A DNA stretch of 64,000 nt from Pseudofrankia inefficax (GCF_000166135.1 NC_014666.1:1116001-1180000), one strand, 5' to 3'; counted from the stretch's first letter, positions 34,459 to 45,143 are shown. Translations and numbers: made by a program. Notes: generated by a model from the letters alone, not told the origin.

Positions 34459-34469
34459 GCTACGGGGGC
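34398..34469 (-). tRNA. tRNA-Arg (anticodon CCG)
   Basis: The minus strand folds as a 72-nt cloverleaf: acceptor GCCCCCG/CGGGGGC with discriminator A, D arm GCTC-AGGGGATA-GAGC, anticodon arm CTGCC-CTCCGGA-GGCAG (anticodon CCG, reading CGG), 4-nt variable loop, T arm GCAGG-TTCGAAT-CCTGC. No CCA is encoded. Its 3' end faces the serine recombinase and the island. Confidence 0.97.
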
Positions 34470-34587
34470 GTACTGGCTCGAGACTGCTTGGAGCGTGCGT
34501 CTCGCCGCCGGATCGCCTTGGCAACGAGGCATACCGTACCAGGTGCGATCGCCGGACCGGGGAGCGGGCTCGCCGTAAGCTTCCGCC

Positions 34588-34974
34588 GTGCACCTTGAAC
34601 CCCCGCGTGTCCTGGTCGTCGACGACGACCCGACTCTGCGCCAGCTCGTGGTCGTGAACCTGGAGCTGGAGGGTTTCGAGGTTCATGAGGCGGTGGACGG
34701 CCAGGACTGTCTGGAACGGATCCACGAGATCGCTCCGGCCGTGGTGACGTTGGACATCATGATGCCCCGGGTCGACGGCTGGGAGGTCGCGAGCCGGCTG
34801 CGGGGGGACCCCGCGACCGCGGACATCAAGCTCATCGTGCTGACCGCCGCCACGCGCGAGGCGGACGTGCGCCGGGGCGCCCGGGTCGGAGTGGACTACT
34901 ACCTGACCAAGCCGTTCGACCCGGACGACCTGATCGGCGTGGTGCAGCGTCTGGTCTCGGGCCAGCGGGTCTGA
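34588..34974 (+). CDS. Single-domain response regulator
   Basis: 128 residues from GTG 34588, only a CheY-like receiver with no output domain. Acidic pocket VLVVDDDPTLRQL, phosphoacceptor Asp in VVTLDIMMPRVDG, LIVLTAAT (Thr) and YYLTKPFDPDDL (Lys). It lies between the tRNA and argS and is followed by its own hairpin terminator at 35020, so it is a single-gene unit. Cognate kinase and target unknown; it may work by protein contact. Confidence 0.92.
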   Translation: MHLEPPRVLVVDDDPTLRQLVVVNLELEGFEVHEAVDGQDCLERIHEIAPAVVTLDIMMPRVDGWEVASRLRGDPATADIKLIVLTAATREADVRRGARVGVDYYLTKPFDPDDLIGVVQRLVSGQRV

Positions 34975-35019
34975 GCCCGCGCCGGAACGAACAGCAGGCC
35001 CCGCACCCAGCACTCGATC

Positions 35020-35050
35020 CCCAAACGCCGGCTCATGATCGGCGTTTGGG
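35020..35050 (+). terminator. Hairpin after the response-regulator gene
   Basis: CCCAAACGCCG, 9-nt loop, CGGCGTTTGGG: a perfect 11-bp stem 45 bp after the stop. A smaller inverted repeat (GGTCGTA / TACGACC, 35060-35086) follows. Confidence 0.75.
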
Positions 35051-35228
35051 CCCTGGGATGGTCGTAAGTCGGGCTCCGCTACGACCAGCCCGGGGCCGAA
35101 ATGGCGATCATGAAGGGCCGGTGTAGGCGCTCCTGGCTTCCGGTCGCGGGTCGGCGGCGGGGCGGACGCGAGATCCGGCCGGTTTTATGCCGGCGACTAC
35201 TGTCCGACCGCGCCGATAGCATCGCGGC

Positions 35229-36905
35229 ATGACTCCCGCCGACCTTGCCGACGTGATCGTGTCGGCCGTCCGCGCCGCGGTGACGGACGGTGCGATCGAC
35301 GTCGCCGTCCCCGCGACGGTTCCGGTGGAGCGCCCGAAGAACCCGGAGCACGGCGACTACGCCTCCCCGGCGGCGCTCCAGCTCGCGAAGGCGGCCCGGC
35401 GCGCGCCGCGCGAGGTCGCCGAGCTGCTCGCCGACCGGCTGCGCAAGGACCCGGGAATCGCGACCGTCGACGTGGCCGGCCCCGGCTTCCTGAACATCAA
35501 GCTCGCCTCGGACGCGCTCGGTGAGCTCGCCCGCGCGATCGTGCGGGCGGGGGAGGCCTACGGCCGGGCCCCCCAACGCAAGGGCGTCCGGGTGAACGTC
35601 GAGTTCGTGTCGGCGAACCCGACCGGCCCGGTCACCCTCGCGTCCACCCGGTGGGCGGCGGTCGGTGACGCGCTGGTGCGCATCTTCGATGCCGCCGGGT
35701 ACGACACGGCCAGCGAGTACTACGTCAACGACGCGGGCGTGCAGATCGCCAGGTTCGGCGCGTCGGTGCTCGCCGCCGCGAAGGGTGAGCCGACACCCGA
35801 GGACGGCTACCACGGTGCCTACGTGGCGGAGATCGCGGCGCGCCTGCTGGCCGACCACCCGGACCTGCTGGCCGGCGACGACGCGCAGGCGCTCGCCGTG
35901 GCGGCCCGCGACGGGCTCGCGCTCATGCTGACCGAGATCCGCTCGACGCTGGAGGGCTTCGGCGTCCACTTCGACGTGTGGAAGTCGGAGCTCTCGATGC
36001 ACGAGGCCGGCGAGCTGGAGGCGGCGGTGGCCGACCTGCGGACGCACGGGCACGTCTACGACGCCGACGGCGCGGTCTTCCTGCGGACCACCGACTTCGG
36101 CGACGACAAGGACCGGCCGCTGATCAAGTCGGACGGCCAGCCGACCTATTTCTGCGCCGACGCCGCCTACTACCGGAACAAGCGCGGCCGGGGCTTCGAC
36201 CGGCTCGTCCTGCTGCTCGGCGCCGACCATCACGGCTACATCGGCCGGCTTCAGGCCCTCGCGGCCTGTTTCGGCGACAACCCGGACGAGTCCCTCGACG
36301 TGATCATCGGCCAGCTGGTGACGCTGTCGCGCGGCGGCGAGCCGGTGAAGATGTCCAAGCGGGCCGGCAACTTCCTCACGCTGGCCGACCTGGTCGACGT
36401 CGTCGGCGTGGACGCGGCGCGGTACTCGCTGGTCCGCTCGTCGCTCGACTCGTCGCTCGACCTCGACCTCGACCTCATCGCGAAGCAGACGAACGACAAC
36501 CCGGTGTTCTATGTGCAGTACGCGCACGCCAGGATCGCGTCGCTGCTGCGCAACGCCGCCGCGCTGGGGATCACCCCGGCGGACGGGCCGGGGGCGGTCC
36601 TCGACGGGATCGACGTGTCGCTGCTGGAGCATCCCCGGGAGGGTGACCTGCTGCGGGCGCTCGGCGAGCTGCCGACCGTGGTCGCGTCGGCCGCGTCGTT
36701 GCGGGCGCCGCACCGGGTAGCCCGTTACCTGGAGGAGCTGGCCGGGACCTACCACCGGTTCAACGACGCCTGCCGGGTCCTGCCGCGCGGGGACGAGGAG
36801 CCGACTCCGCTGACCGCAGCGCGGCTGCTGCTGGTCGAGGCCACCAAGGTGGTCCTCGCGAACGGGCTGCGGCTGCTCGGCGTCTCGGCCCCGGAACGCA
36901 TGTGA
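35229..36905 (+). CDS. argS: Arginyl-tRNA synthetase
   Basis: 558 residues, near the usual 550. Charges tRNA-Arg. N-terminal Add-1-like domain ([20 protein letters not shown]), catalytic Rossmann core, KMSKR loop intact ([18 protein letters not shown], about residue 374) and C-terminal helical anticodon domain ending LGVSAPERM. Oddity: the class I HIGH motif, expected as HIGG after SANPTGP in actinobacterial enzymes such as that of M. tuberculosis, is TLAS here ([20 protein letters not shown], about residue 130). First gene of the run leading to lysA and the threonine genes; lies 0.8 kb from a tRNA-Arg gene. Confidence 0.95.
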   Translation: MTPADLADVIVSAVRAAVTDGAIDVAVPATVPVERPKNPEHGDYASPAALQLAKAARRAPREVAELLADRLRKDPGIATVDVAGPGFLNIKLASDALGELARAIVRAGEAYGRAPQRKGVRVNVEFVSANPTGPVTLASTRWAAVGDALVRIFDAAGYDTASEYYVNDAGVQIARFGASVLAAAKGEPTPEDGYHGAYVAEIAARLLADHPDLLAGDDAQALAVAARDGLALMLTEIRSTLEGFGVHFDVWKSELSMHEAGELEAAVADLRTHGHVYDADGAVFLRTTDFGDDKDRPLIKSDGQPTYFCADAAYYRNKRGRGFDRLVLLLGADHHGYIGRLQALAACFGDNPDESLDVIIGQLVTLSRGGEPVKMSKRAGNFLTLADLVDVVGVDAARYSLVRSSLDSSLDLDLDLIAKQTNDNPVFYVQYAHARIASLLRNAAALGITPADGPGAVLDGIDVSLLEHPREGDLLRALGELPTVVASAASLRAPHRVARYLEELAGTYHRFNDACRVLPRGDEEPTPLTAARLLLVEATKVVLANGLRLLGVSAPERM

Positions 36906-36918
36906 CCCCGAAGCGCTA

Positions 36919-36975
36919 GACCCGAATGTGACAGCTAGGCCCAACTGTGACTTCTGGGCCCGAATGGATGTGAAT
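36919..36975 (+). repeat. 19-bp imperfect triplicate in the lysA leader
   Basis: Three imperfect 19-bp units between argS and lysA: gacccgaatgtgacagcta, ggcccaactgtgacttctg, ggcccgaatggatgtgaat. Each carries a (G/C)CCC-N2-A-N-TGTGA-like motif. They end 3 bp before the lysA start. Confidence 0.45.
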
Positions 36976-36978
36976 GTG

Positions 36979-38388
36979 ATGTCGCAAGCCTCGGGCGCCT
37001 CGGCGACGACGCCGGTGGCGGTACCCGTGGCGCCGCTGGAGGAACAGGTGTGGCCGGCGACGGCCGCGCTCGACTCCGACGGGGTGCTGCGGGTCGGTGG
37101 CCTGCGGGTCGACGAGCTGGCCGACGAGTTCGGCACACCGGCCTTCTTCCTCGACGAGGACGACTTCCGGGCCCGCGCCCAGGCGTGGCGGGCCGGCTTC
37201 CCGGACGGGGACGTCTACTACGCCGGCAAGGCCTTCCTGTGCCGGGCGGTGGCCCGCTGGGTCGCGGACGAGGGCCTGAGCCTGGACGTCTGCACCGGTG
37301 GCGAGCTGGCCGTCGCAGCGTCGGTGGACTTCCCGCCGGCCCGGCTGCTGTTCCACGGCAACAACAAGTCCGTCGAGGAGCTGCGCCGGGCGGTCGCCTA
37401 CGGTGTGGGCCGGATCGTGCTCGACTCCTTCGCCGAGATCGAGCGGCTCGCCACCGTGGCCCGCGCCGCCGGTGTCCGCCAGCGGGTGCTGATCCGCGTC
37501 ACCCCGGGCGTCGAGGCGCACACCCACGAGTACATCGCCACCGGCCAGGAGGACCAGAAGTTCGGCTTCTCGCTGGCCAGCGGTGCCGCGCTTGACGCCA
37601 TCGGCCGGGTGCTGGCCGCCACGGACGCGCTGGAGCTCGTCGGCCTGCACGCGCACATCGGCTCGCAGATCTTCGACACGGCCGGTTTCGGCCTGGCCGC
37701 CCACCGGATGGTCGGCCTGCTCGCCACCGTCCGCGACGCCCACGGCGTCGAGCTGCCCGAGCTCGACCTCGGCGGCGGCCTCGGCATCGCGTACACCGGC
37801 GAGGACGCGCCGCTGCCCGTCGCGGACGTCGCCGACCGGCTGCACACGATCGTCGGCAAGGAGTGCGCCAGCGCGGGGCTCGCGGTTCCGCGGCTGGCTG
37901 TCGAGCCGGGCCGGGCGATGGTCGGGCCGACCACGATCACCCTCTACCGGGTCGGCACCGTCAAGGAACTGCCAGGCCTGCGCACCTACGTCAGCGTCGA
38001 CGGCGGCATGAGCGACAACATCCGCACCGCCCTCTACGACGCCCGCTACACCGCCCGGCTGGTCTCCCGGCCGGGCGCGGCCGAGCACCACGTCGTCACC
38101 CTGGTCGGGAAGCACTGCGAGTCCGGTGACGTGGTCGCGCACGACGTCTCGCTGCCCGCGGACGTCGCGCCAGGCGACCTGGTCGCCGTCCCCGCCACCG
38201 GTGCCTACCACCGCTCGATGGCCAGCAACTACAACCACGTCGGCCGCCCGCCGGTCGTCGCCGTCCGCGCCGGCGCCGCGCGGGTCGTCGTCCGGCGTGA
38301 GACGGAGGACGACCTGCTGCGCCTGGACGTCGACGATCCGGCCGGCGCGGGCGCCGCCGGGCCGAAACCGGGGGAGGCTGGCCGATGA
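36979..38388 (+). CDS. lysA: Diaminopimelate decarboxylase
   Basis: 469 residues from ATG 36979 (36964 and 36928 are in-frame alternatives that would include the leader repeats). Decarboxylates meso-diaminopimelate to lysine, last step of the pathway. PLP-binding lysine in [14 protein letters not shown] (about K84), HIGSQIFD, the glycine loop [25 protein letters not shown], and the substrate Cys in GKHCESGDV. The stop overlaps the start of hom by 4 bp. Confidence 0.96.
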   Translation: MSQASGASATTPVAVPVAPLEEQVWPATAALDSDGVLRVGGLRVDELADEFGTPAFFLDEDDFRARAQAWRAGFPDGDVYYAGKAFLCRAVARWVADEGLSLDVCTGGELAVAASVDFPPARLLFHGNNKSVEELRRAVAYGVGRIVLDSFAEIERLATVARAAGVRQRVLIRVTPGVEAHTHEYIATGQEDQKFGFSLASGAALDAIGRVLAATDALELVGLHAHIGSQIFDTAGFGLAAHRMVGLLATVRDAHGVELPELDLGGGLGIAYTGEDAPLPVADVADRLHTIVGKECASAGLAVPRLAVEPGRAMVGPTTITLYRVGTVKELPGLRTYVSVDGGMSDNIRTALYDARYTARLVSRPGAAEHHVVTLVGKHCESGDVVAHDVSLPADVAPGDLVAVPATGAYHRSMASNYNHVGRPPVVAVRAGAARVVVRRETEDDLLRLDVDDPAGAGAAGPKPGEAGR

Positions 38389-39668
38389 AGATCGCGCTGC
38401 TGGGTTGTGGCGTCGTCGGCTCCGAGGTGGTGCGGCTGCTGGTCGAGCAGGCCGCCGACCTCACCGCCCGGGTCGGCGAGCCGCTGGAGCTCGCCGGCAT
38501 CGCCGTGCGGCGGCTCGACCGCGACCGGGACGTGCCGGTCGGCCCCGAGCTGTTCACGACCGACGCCGCCGCGCTGGTCGGCCGCGACGACGTGGACATC
38601 GTCGTCGAGGTCGTCGGGGGCATCGAGCCGGTCCGCTCCTGGCTGCTCGCGGCCCTCGACGGGGGAAAGTCGGTCGTCAGCGCCAACAAGGCCTTGCTGG
38701 CCTCGGACGGCTCGACCCTGCATGACGCGGCCACGGCCGCCGACGTCGACCTGTACTACGAGGCAGCGGTCGCCGGGGCGATCCCGCTGCTGCGGCCGCT
38801 GCGCGAGAGCCTCGCCGGGGACAGGGTCCGCCGGGTGCTCGGCATCGTCAACGGCACCACGAACTTCATCCTGACCCGGATGGACGAGACCGGGGCGTCG
38901 TTCACCGACGCGCTGGAGGAGGCGACCGCCCTCGGATACGCCGAGGCCGACCCGACGGCCGACATCGACGGCTACGACGCCGCGGCCAAGGCGGCGATCC
39001 TCGCCCAGCTCGCGTTCCACACCCGGGTCACGCTCGCCGACGTGCACCGCGAGGGCATCGCCGCCGTCACCGCCGCCGACATCGCCAGCGCCAAGGCGAT
39101 GGGCTGCACCGTGAAGGCACTGGCCATCGCCGAGCGCTCATCCGAGCGGCCCGGGGTCAGCGTCCGGGTGCATCCGGCGATGGTGCCGCGCTCGCACCCG
39201 CTGGCCAGCGTGCGTGAGGCGTTCAACGCGGTCTTCGTCGAGGCGGAGGCCGCCGGACAGCTGATGTTCTACGGCCGGGGCGCCGGCGGCTCGCCGACGG
39301 CGTCGGCGGTGCTCGGCGACCTCGTCGCGGTCGCCCGCAACCGCGTCGCCGGCCGGCGCGGCCCGGGGGAGTCGGCCTACGCCGACCTGCCCGTCCTGCC
39401 GATGGGTGAGACCATCACCAGCTACCACGTCAATCTCGACGTCACGGACAAGACCGGTGTCCTGGCCACGGTGGCCGGCGCGTTCGCCAACCACGGCGTG
39501 TCCATCCGCAGCGTGCGACAGGACGGCCGGGGCGACGATGCGAGCCTGGTGCTGGTGACCCACGCCGCCGCGGATGCCGCGCTGGCGGCGACAGTTGAGG
39601 ACCTGCGGGGTCTGGACATCGTGCGCGCGGTGGCCGGGGTGCTGCGGGTCGAGGGAGGTGAGCCATGA
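38385..39668 (+). CDS. hom: Homoserine dehydrogenase
   Basis: 427 residues. Reduces aspartate semialdehyde to homoserine, the branch toward threonine and methionine. N-terminal NAD(P) site [15 protein letters not shown], catalytic region VSANKALLA and FEAAVAG-like [46 protein letters not shown]-terminal ACT domain (about 345-420, [20 protein letters not shown]) suggests feedback control by threonine. ATGA overlaps on both sides couple it to lysA and thrC. Confidence 0.96.
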   Translation: MKIALLGCGVVGSEVVRLLVEQAADLTARVGEPLELAGIAVRRLDRDRDVPVGPELFTTDAAALVGRDDVDIVVEVVGGIEPVRSWLLAALDGGKSVVSANKALLASDGSTLHDAATAADVDLYYEAAVAGAIPLLRPLRESLAGDRVRRVLGIVNGTTNFILTRMDETGASFTDALEEATALGYAEADPTADIDGYDAAAKAAILAQLAFHTRVTLADVHREGIAAVTAADIASAKAMGCTVKALAIAERSSERPGVSVRVHPAMVPRSHPLASVREAFNAVFVEAEAAGQLMFYGRGAGGSPTASAVLGDLVAVARNRVAGRRGPGESAYADLPVLPMGETITSYHVNLDVTDKTGVLATVAGAFANHGVSIRSVRQDGRGDDASLVLVTHAAADAALAATVEDLRGLDIVRAVAGVLRVEGGEP

Positions 39669-40849
39669 CCACCACGACCACGTCAGCCACGACCACGTCA
39701 TCGGCGCGGCCGGTGGACGGGCACACGAACGGGAGCGCAGGAGTGGACATCGCGGGTGCGTCGAACCCGTTCGTCGGGCCGGGCCGCGCCGCGCCCCGAA
39801 CCTGGCGCGGGATCATCGAGGAGTACCGCGACCGGCTGCCGCTGCCCGCGGACGCCCCGGTCATCACCCTGCTGGAGGGCGGCACCCCGCTCGTCCCCGC
39901 CGGCCACCTGTCCGAGGTCATCGGCTGCGACGTGCACCTGAAGGTCGAGGGCGCGAACCCGACCGGCTCCTTCAAGGACCGCGGCATGACGATGGCGATC
40001 AGCGCCGCGGCCGGCGAGGGCTCGAAGGCCGTCATCTGCGCGTCCACCGGCAACACCAGCGCCTCCGCGGCGGCCTACGCGGCCCGGGCCGGGATGATCT
40101 GCGCCGTCCTGGTCCCCAGCGGGAAGATCGCGCTGGGCAAGATGGCCCAGGCGCTCGTGCACGGGTCCCGGCTGCTGCAGCTCGACGGCTCGTTCGACGA
40201 CTGCCTGCGGGTGGCCAGGGAACTGGCCGAGGCCTACCCGGTGACGCTGGTCAACTCGGTCAACCCGCTGCGGCTGGAGGGCCAGAAGACCGCGTCCTTC
40301 GAGATCGTCGAGGCGCTCGGGGCGGCCCCCGACATCCACTGCCTGCCGGTTGGGAACGCGGGCAACATCACCGCCTACTGGCGCGGCTACCTGGAGGCGG
40401 ACAAGGAGGCCGGCACCGGCCGGCCGCGGATGTTCGGGTTCCAGGCGGCCGGCGCGGCCCCGATCGTGCGCGGCAGCGTCGTCACCTCGCCGCAGACGAT
40501 CGCGACCGCGATCCGGATCGGCAACCCGGCCTCCTGGGACTTCGCCGTCGACGCGCGTGACTCGTCCGGCGGGCTGATCGACGCGGTGAACGACCGGCAG
40601 ATCCTGGCCGCCTACCGGCTGCTCGCCCGCACCGAGGGCGTGTTCGTCGAGCCGTCCAGCGCCGCGAGCGTCGCCGGGCTGCTCGCCGCGCACGAGGCCG
40701 GCAAGATCGACCCGGGCCAGCGGATCGTCTGCACGGTCACCGGCAACGGTCTGAAGGACCCGGACTGGGCGATCAGCGGCGCGGCCAAGCCGGAGACGAT
40801 CCGGCCGACCGTCGCCGGCGCGGCCGAGGCGCTCGGGCTGCGGCAGTGA
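39665..40849 (+). CDS. thrC: Threonine synthase
   Basis: 394 residues. Converts O-phosphohomoserine to threonine with PLP. The PLP lysine is in [20 protein letters not shown] (about K104); SNP-like [19 protein letters not shown] binds the phosphate group, and [12 protein letters not shown] is the glycine loop. The N-terminal 40 residues before [10 protein letters not shown] are low complexity, so the true start may be later. It overlaps hom by 4 bp; thrB follows after 70 bp. Confidence 0.96.
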   Translation: MTTTTTSATTTSSARPVDGHTNGSAGVDIAGASNPFVGPGRAAPRTWRGIIEEYRDRLPLPADAPVITLLEGGTPLVPAGHLSEVIGCDVHLKVEGANPTGSFKDRGMTMAISAAAGEGSKAVICASTGNTSASAAAYAARAGMICAVLVPSGKIALGKMAQALVHGSRLLQLDGSFDDCLRVARELAEAYPVTLVNSVNPLRLEGQKTASFEIVEALGAAPDIHCLPVGNAGNITAYWRGYLEADKEAGTGRPRMFGFQAAGAAPIVRGSVVTSPQTIATAIRIGNPASWDFAVDARDSSGGLIDAVNDRQILAAYRLLARTEGVFVEPSSAASVAGLLAAHEAGKIDPGQRIVCTVTGNGLKDPDWAISGAAKPETIRPTVAGAAEALGLRQ

Positions 40850-40919
40850 GCCCTGCGCGTCGCGCGCCGGCCTCGCGGCCGCGAGCCCGCTTGGTCGGCG
40901 TGACGGGCGAGGCCCGGCC

Positions 40920-42131
40920 TTGACCGGGGTCTTCGGCCGCTCGTCCGTCAGTTCCGCGGCGGGCCCGGGTAGCACGACCGACCTGGGCCACGCGGCGTCC
41001 GGCGCGGGTCAGGCGGGCTCCGGGCCTGACGAGGACGGGCCCCGGGTCGGCGTCCGGGTCCGGGTGCCGGCGACGAGCGCGAACCTCGGCCCGGGCTTCG
41101 ACGCCTACGGGCTGGCCCTCGGCTACTACGACGACGTCGAGGTGACCCTGCGCCGCCGTGGCCTCGCGGTCAACGTCACGGGGGCCGAGCAGGTCTCCGA
41201 CGGCGAGGACAACCTGGTCGTGCGCGCGATCCGCGCCACGTTCGACGAGCTGGGCCGGCCGCAGCCGGGCCTGGACGTGCGCTGCGTCAACCGGATCCCG
41301 CACGGCCGCGGCCTCGGCTCGTCGGCCGCGGCGATCGTGGCCGGCGTGGCCGCGGCCTGGGCTCTCGACCCGGGCGCCTATCTGGCCGCCGAGACCGGTG
41401 GCTCCAGCTCGGGCGCACCCGCGGGCCTCTCCAGCGGGGCCGACGCGTTCGACCGGTCCGGCGCGCTGCGGGTGGCGACCGCGATCGAGGGCCACCCGGA
41501 CAACGTCGCCGCCGCGCTGTTCGGCGGCTTCACCGCCGCCTGGACCGGACCTGACGGCGTGGCGGTCCACCGCGCCGAGCCGGTCGCCGAGCTGCGCCCG
41601 GTCGCGTTCGTACCGTCCGTGCGGACCTCGACGTCGGCCTCGCGCGGCCGGCTGCCCGAACTGCTGGCCCATGAGGACGCGGCCTTCTCGGCCGGGCGCG
41701 CCGGCCTGCTCGCCCTCGCGCTCACGCTGCCCGTCAGCGCCCCAGGTGGCCAAAATGCCCCCGGTGGCCGATCTGTCGCCGGCAACCACGGTGTCCCCGG
41801 CAACCACGGTGTCCCCAGCAACGACGGTGTCCCGGGTGACCCGACGGCGGCCGTCGCCGCGCGCGCTCGGCTGCTGATGGCGGCCACCGAGGACCGGCTG
41901 CACCAGCCCTACCGGCTGCCCGCCGTGCCCGAGTCGGCGGCTCTGGTGGAGCGGCTGCGGGCGGCCGGGGTGGCGAGCGTGCTGTCCGGCTCCGGCCCGA
42001 CCGTGCTCGCTCTCGCCGTCGGTGGCGCGCAGGCCGCGACCGCGGTTGGCGTGCCCGCCCCTGGCTTCGCGGTCCTCCCGCTGGCCGTCGACCGTGACGG
42101 CCTCCGGGTCATCTCGGCCGGGAGCCGTTAG
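40920..42131 (+). CDS. thrB: Homoserine kinase with repeat insertion
   Basis: 403 residues from TTG 40920; the conserved part begins at VGVRVRVPATSANLGPGFDA (about residue 45), so a later start is possible. GHMP kinase with the ATP loop NRIPHGRGLGSSAAAIVAG, the EGHPDNVAAALFGG motif and C-terminal VASVLSGSGPTVLAL. It is about 100 residues longer than usual. The extras are a Ser/Gly-rich stretch after the ATP loop and, at about residues 282-307, a Gly/Asn-rich insertion made by three 18-bp tandem repeats (41781-41834). Confidence 0.93.
   Translation: MTGVFGRSSVSSAAGPGSTTDLGHAASGAGQAGSGPDEDGPRVGVRVRVPATSANLGPGFDAYGLALGYYDDVEVTLRRRGLAVNVTGAEQVSDGEDNLVVRAIRATFDELGRPQPGLDVRCVNRIPHGRGLGSSAAAIVAGVAAAWALDPGAYLAAETGGSSSGAPAGLSSGADAFDRSGALRVATAIEGHPDNVAAALFGGFTAAWTGPDGVAVHRAEPVAELRPVAFVPSVRTSTSASRGRLPELLAHEDAAFSAGRAGLLALALTLPVSAPGGQNAPGGRSVAGNHGVPGNHGVPSNDGVPGDPTAAVAARARLLMAATEDRLHQPYRLPAVPESAALVERLRAAGVASVLSGSGPTVLALAVGGAQAATAVGVPAPGFAVLPLAVDRDGLRVISAGSR
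41781..41834 (+). repeat. 18-bp tandem triplicate inside thrB
   Basis: Two identical copies of GGCAACCACGGTGTCCCC and a third with three changes, encoding GNHGVP-GNHGVP-SNDGVP in frame. The preceding 18 bp look like an older degenerate unit. Confidence 0.85.
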
Positions 42132-42977
42132 CCACCGCGGCTCCCGGGTGCGACAGCTGGGCCCCTCGGCCGGGCCGGGTCGGGGCCGCGGCAGGGAATA
42201 ACCGGCTCGCGGCGGGCGCTGTCGTCTTCGCGACGATCTCCGGCAACTCGGCTGGGGGCAGCCTGCGCGCCGCTGGGCGACATGGCTCGGCACGGCGCGG
42301 TGGCCGGCGGCTGGCAACGATCTCGGTGACAGGCAGCTGCCCGGGGACATTGACCTGAACCGGCCTGTTTTGCGGCGTGACCTGGGTGACCTTCGACGAC
42401 GATCGCGTCGACGTCGAAGACGGCGGGTACGGTGAAGAGGCGAGGACCGCGGTTTCGGGACGAGCTGTGTGACCCGAGGCGCGAGGGACGGCGATCGGCC
42501 CGCTGATGGCCGAAAGCGCGACCTTGGCGTCAGGACAACCCCAGGTTGTTGCCGAGGTGTCTCCGTCTGGATAGTCTGATGGCTGCACCCGCCGCGCCGC
42601 GGCGCGTGCTCGCCCCGCCGGTCTGGCTGGAGCTTTCTCTAGTCCGTCCTGGTACAGGATTCCGGTGCCTCGCGCCTCGCCGCCGTTGCCTCGGCTCGAC
42701 ACCGGCGATGTGGCGGGTGAGCCTGGTCGCTGACCTTTGGTCAGTCTTCCGGGTTGGCCCGCGATGTCTCCCGGGGGCGACGACCCCCGGATCCCCCGGG
42801 GATTCCGGGTTCGTTCGCGGCCGTCGGCCTCTGTGTCGTCGATGGGCGCGTCATTCGGCCCGGCCAGCGGCGATATCTCCCGTACCTGTCAGCCATGTAG
42901 GCGGTGGAGCCAGGTGACGGGGGTCCATACGCATCACCCGGCTCGAGAGGAGCCGGTTCCTTCAGGGAAGGAAAACC
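42132..42977. other. 850-bp spacer and leader upstream of rho
   Basis: No supported gene. It contains an inverted repeat CTTCGACG / CGTCGAAG (42391-42419) that could end the thr transcript, and just before rho a 7-bp hairpin (42938-42956) directly ahead of the ribosome site. The length suggests an independent promoter and a long 5' leader for rho, which is often autoregulated. Confidence 0.5.
42938..42956 (+). promoter_or_regulatory. Hairpin next to the rho ribosome binding site
   Basis: CCGGCTC-GAGAG-GAGCCGG, 7-bp stem, ends 7 nt before GGGAAGGAAAA, the ribosome site of the TTG start at 42978. Confidence 0.5.
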
Positions 42978-45143
42978 TTGAGCGACACCACCGACGTGCT
43001 GCCTGAGAGCGCACGTGAGTCAGCGGCGCCCGCACCGCTCCCCGTCAGCCAGCCGGCCGCGCTCGCGCCGACCGCGCCGGCTGCTCCGGTGCTGGTAGAG
43101 GGCGGGGCCGGCCAGGTGCCGGCGGACGACGCGACTCCAGGCTCGGCCACTCCGCGCCGTCGCCGTAGCGGTACCGGCCTTCAGGCCATGCTCCTGCCGG
43201 AGCTGCAGTCCATGGCGAGTTCGTTGGGGATTCAGGGCACCGGCCGGCTCCGGAAGGGGCAGCTGATCGCCGCTATCCAGAACGTGCAGAACGGCCTGGC
43301 GCCCATGGCGAACGGCGCCGGCGCCGAGCCCGAGGAGCAGGCCGCTGAGCCGGCCGCGCCTCGGGCCAGGAGCCGGCGCGTCACCCGCGGCATCGTCAGC
43401 CCCGAGCAGGCCGAGCTTGTCGAGGCGCCGGCCCGGGAAACCACCGAGCCGCCCGCCGCCGACCAGCCGGCCGCGGCGGCCCCCACCGGCAGCACCGGCA
43501 CCACCAGCACTCCCCGTGCCCGCGAGGACCGCCGCGACCGTGGCGAGCGCGCGGACCGTGGCGAGCGCGCGGACCGAGGCGAGCGCCCGGACCGGAGCGA
43601 GCGCGCGGACCGTGGCGAGCGCCCGGAGCGTCCCGAGCGTGGCGACCGTCCCGAGCGTGGCGAGCGTGCCGACCGGGGCGAGCGTCCCGAGCGTGGCGAG
43701 CGTCCCGAACGGGGTGAGCGCCCTGAGCGCTCCAACGGCCGGCAGACCGACCGCCAGGGCTCGCGCCAGGACCGGCAGCAGTCCGATCGGTCGGACCGCC
43801 AGTCCGACCGCCCCGACCGGCAGTCGGACCGCCCGGACCGCCAGTCCGACCGCACGAACGACCGCCAGGGCACCCGCGCCGCTGCCCAGCAGCAGCCGGA
43901 TGACGACGAGGACGGCAACCGGCGGCGTGGGCGGTTCCGTGAGCGCGGCCGCAACCGTGGCCGTGGCCAGGGCGGCACCACCGAGAACGAGCCGGTGGTG
44001 CGCGAGGACGACGTCCTCATCCCGGTCGCCGGCATCCTCGACGTCCTGGACAACTACGCCTTCGTCCGGACCAGCGGCTACCTGACCGGCCCGGCCGACG
44101 TCTACGTCAGCCTTGCCCAGGTCCGCCGGCACGGCCTGCGCCGCGGCGACGCCATCACCGGTGTCGTGCGCGCCCCGCAGGAGGGCGAGCCCCGCCGGGA
44201 CAAGTACAACGCGCTCGTCCGCCTGGACACCATCAACGGGATGGACCCGGAGGAGGCCCGCGGCCGCCCCGAGTTCACCAAGCTGACCCCGCTCTACCCG
44301 CAGGACCGCCTGCGGATGGAGACCGAGCCGCACGTCATGACCACGCGGATCATCGACCTGGTGATGCCGATCGGCAAGGGCCAGCGCGCGCTCATCGTCA
44401 GCCCGCCCAAGGCCGGCAAGACGATGGTGCTGCAGTCGATCGCGAACGCGATCACCACGAACAACCCGGAAGTCCACCTCATGGTCGTGCTCGTCGACGA
44501 GCGGCCGGAGGAGGTCACCGACATGCAGCGGTCGGTGAAGGGCGAGGTCATCGCCTCGACCTTCGACCGGCCGCCGTCGGACCACACCAACGTCGCCGAA
44601 CTGTCCATCGAGCGGGCCAAGCGGCTCGTGGAGCTGGGCCAGGACGTCGTGGTGCTGCTGGACTCGATCACCCGGCTCGGCCGTGCCTACAACCTGGCGG
44701 CGCCGGCGTCCGGCCGCATCCTGTCCGGTGGTGTCGACTCGACGGCGCTGTACCCGCCGAAGCGGTTCCTCGGCGCGGCCCGCAACATCGAGAACGGCGG
44801 CTCGCTGACGATCATCGCCACCGCCCTCGTCGAGACCGGCTCCACCATGGACACGGTCATCTTCGAGGAGTTCAAGGGCACCGGCAACGCCGAGCTCAAG
44901 CTCGACCGCAAGATCGCCGACAAGCGGATCTTCCCGGCGGTGGACGTGGACGCGTCCAGCACCCGTAAGGAGGAGATCCTGCTCGCACCCGACGAGCTGG
45001 CGATCATGCACAAGCTGCGCCGCGTGCTGCACACCCGTGAGCCCCAGCAGGCCATCGAGCTCCTGCTCGGCCAGCTCAAGCAGACGCGGACGAACTACGA
45101 GTTCCTGATGCAGATCGCGAAGACGACGCCGACCGCGGACTAG
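42978..45143 (+). CDS. rho: Transcription termination factor Rho
   Basis: 721 residues from TTG 42978 with a strong ribosome site. Hexameric RNA helicase that ends transcription. N-terminal SAP-like helix ([20 protein letters not shown]), then a long Arg/Asp/Glu insertion (about 180-335) made of RGERAD/RPER-like hexads and DRQSDRP repeats, typical of actinobacterial Rho and able to bind structured RNA. RNA-binding domain with [12 protein letters not shown], Walker [12 protein letters not shown] (about 476-486), Walker [16 protein letters not shown], and R loop [16 protein letters not shown]. Perfect hairpin at 45167 follows. Confidence 0.97.
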   Translation: MSDTTDVLPESARESAAPAPLPVSQPAALAPTAPAAPVLVEGGAGQVPADDATPGSATPRRRRSGTGLQAMLLPELQSMASSLGIQGTGRLRKGQLIAAIQNVQNGLAPMANGAGAEPEEQAAEPAAPRARSRRVTRGIVSPEQAELVEAPARETTEPPAADQPAAAAPTGSTGTTSTPRAREDRRDRGERADRGERADRGERPDRSERADRGERPERPERGDRPERGERADRGERPERGERPERGERPERSNGRQTDRQGSRQDRQQSDRSDRQSDRPDRQSDRPDRQSDRTNDRQGTRAAAQQQPDDDEDGNRRRGRFRERGRNRGRGQGGTTENEPVVREDDVLIPVAGILDVLDNYAFVRTSGYLTGPADVYVSLAQVRRHGLRRGDAITGVVRAPQEGEPRRDKYNALVRLDTINGMDPEEARGRPEFTKLTPLYPQDRLRMETEPHVMTTRIIDLVMPIGKGQRALIVSPPKAGKTMVLQSIANAITTNNPEVHLMVVLVDERPEEVTDMQRSVKGEVIASTFDRPPSDHTNVAELSIERAKRLVELGQDVVVLLDSITRLGRAYNLAAPASGRILSGGVDSTALYPPKRFLGAARNIENGGSLTIIATALVETGSTMDTVIFEEFKGTGNAELKLDRKIADKRIFPAVDVDASSTRKEEILLAPDELAIMHKLRRVLHTREPQQAIELLLGQLKQTRTNYEFLMQIAKTTPTAD

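Noticed and set aside
35079-39047. Long minus-strand frames opposite argS, lysA, hom and thrC (400-680 codons).
   Set aside because: Antisense shadows of genes with strong GC3 bias; the plus-strand products are unmistakable.
43545-43870. Arg/Asp/Glu repeats in rho as a novel repeat element.
   Set aside because: Such insertions are usual in actinobacterial Rho proteins; the DNA repeats simply encode them.
43020-45032. A 670-codon frame opposite rho.
   Set aside because: Its composition is the mirror of the Rho repeat insertion; no independent motif or start.
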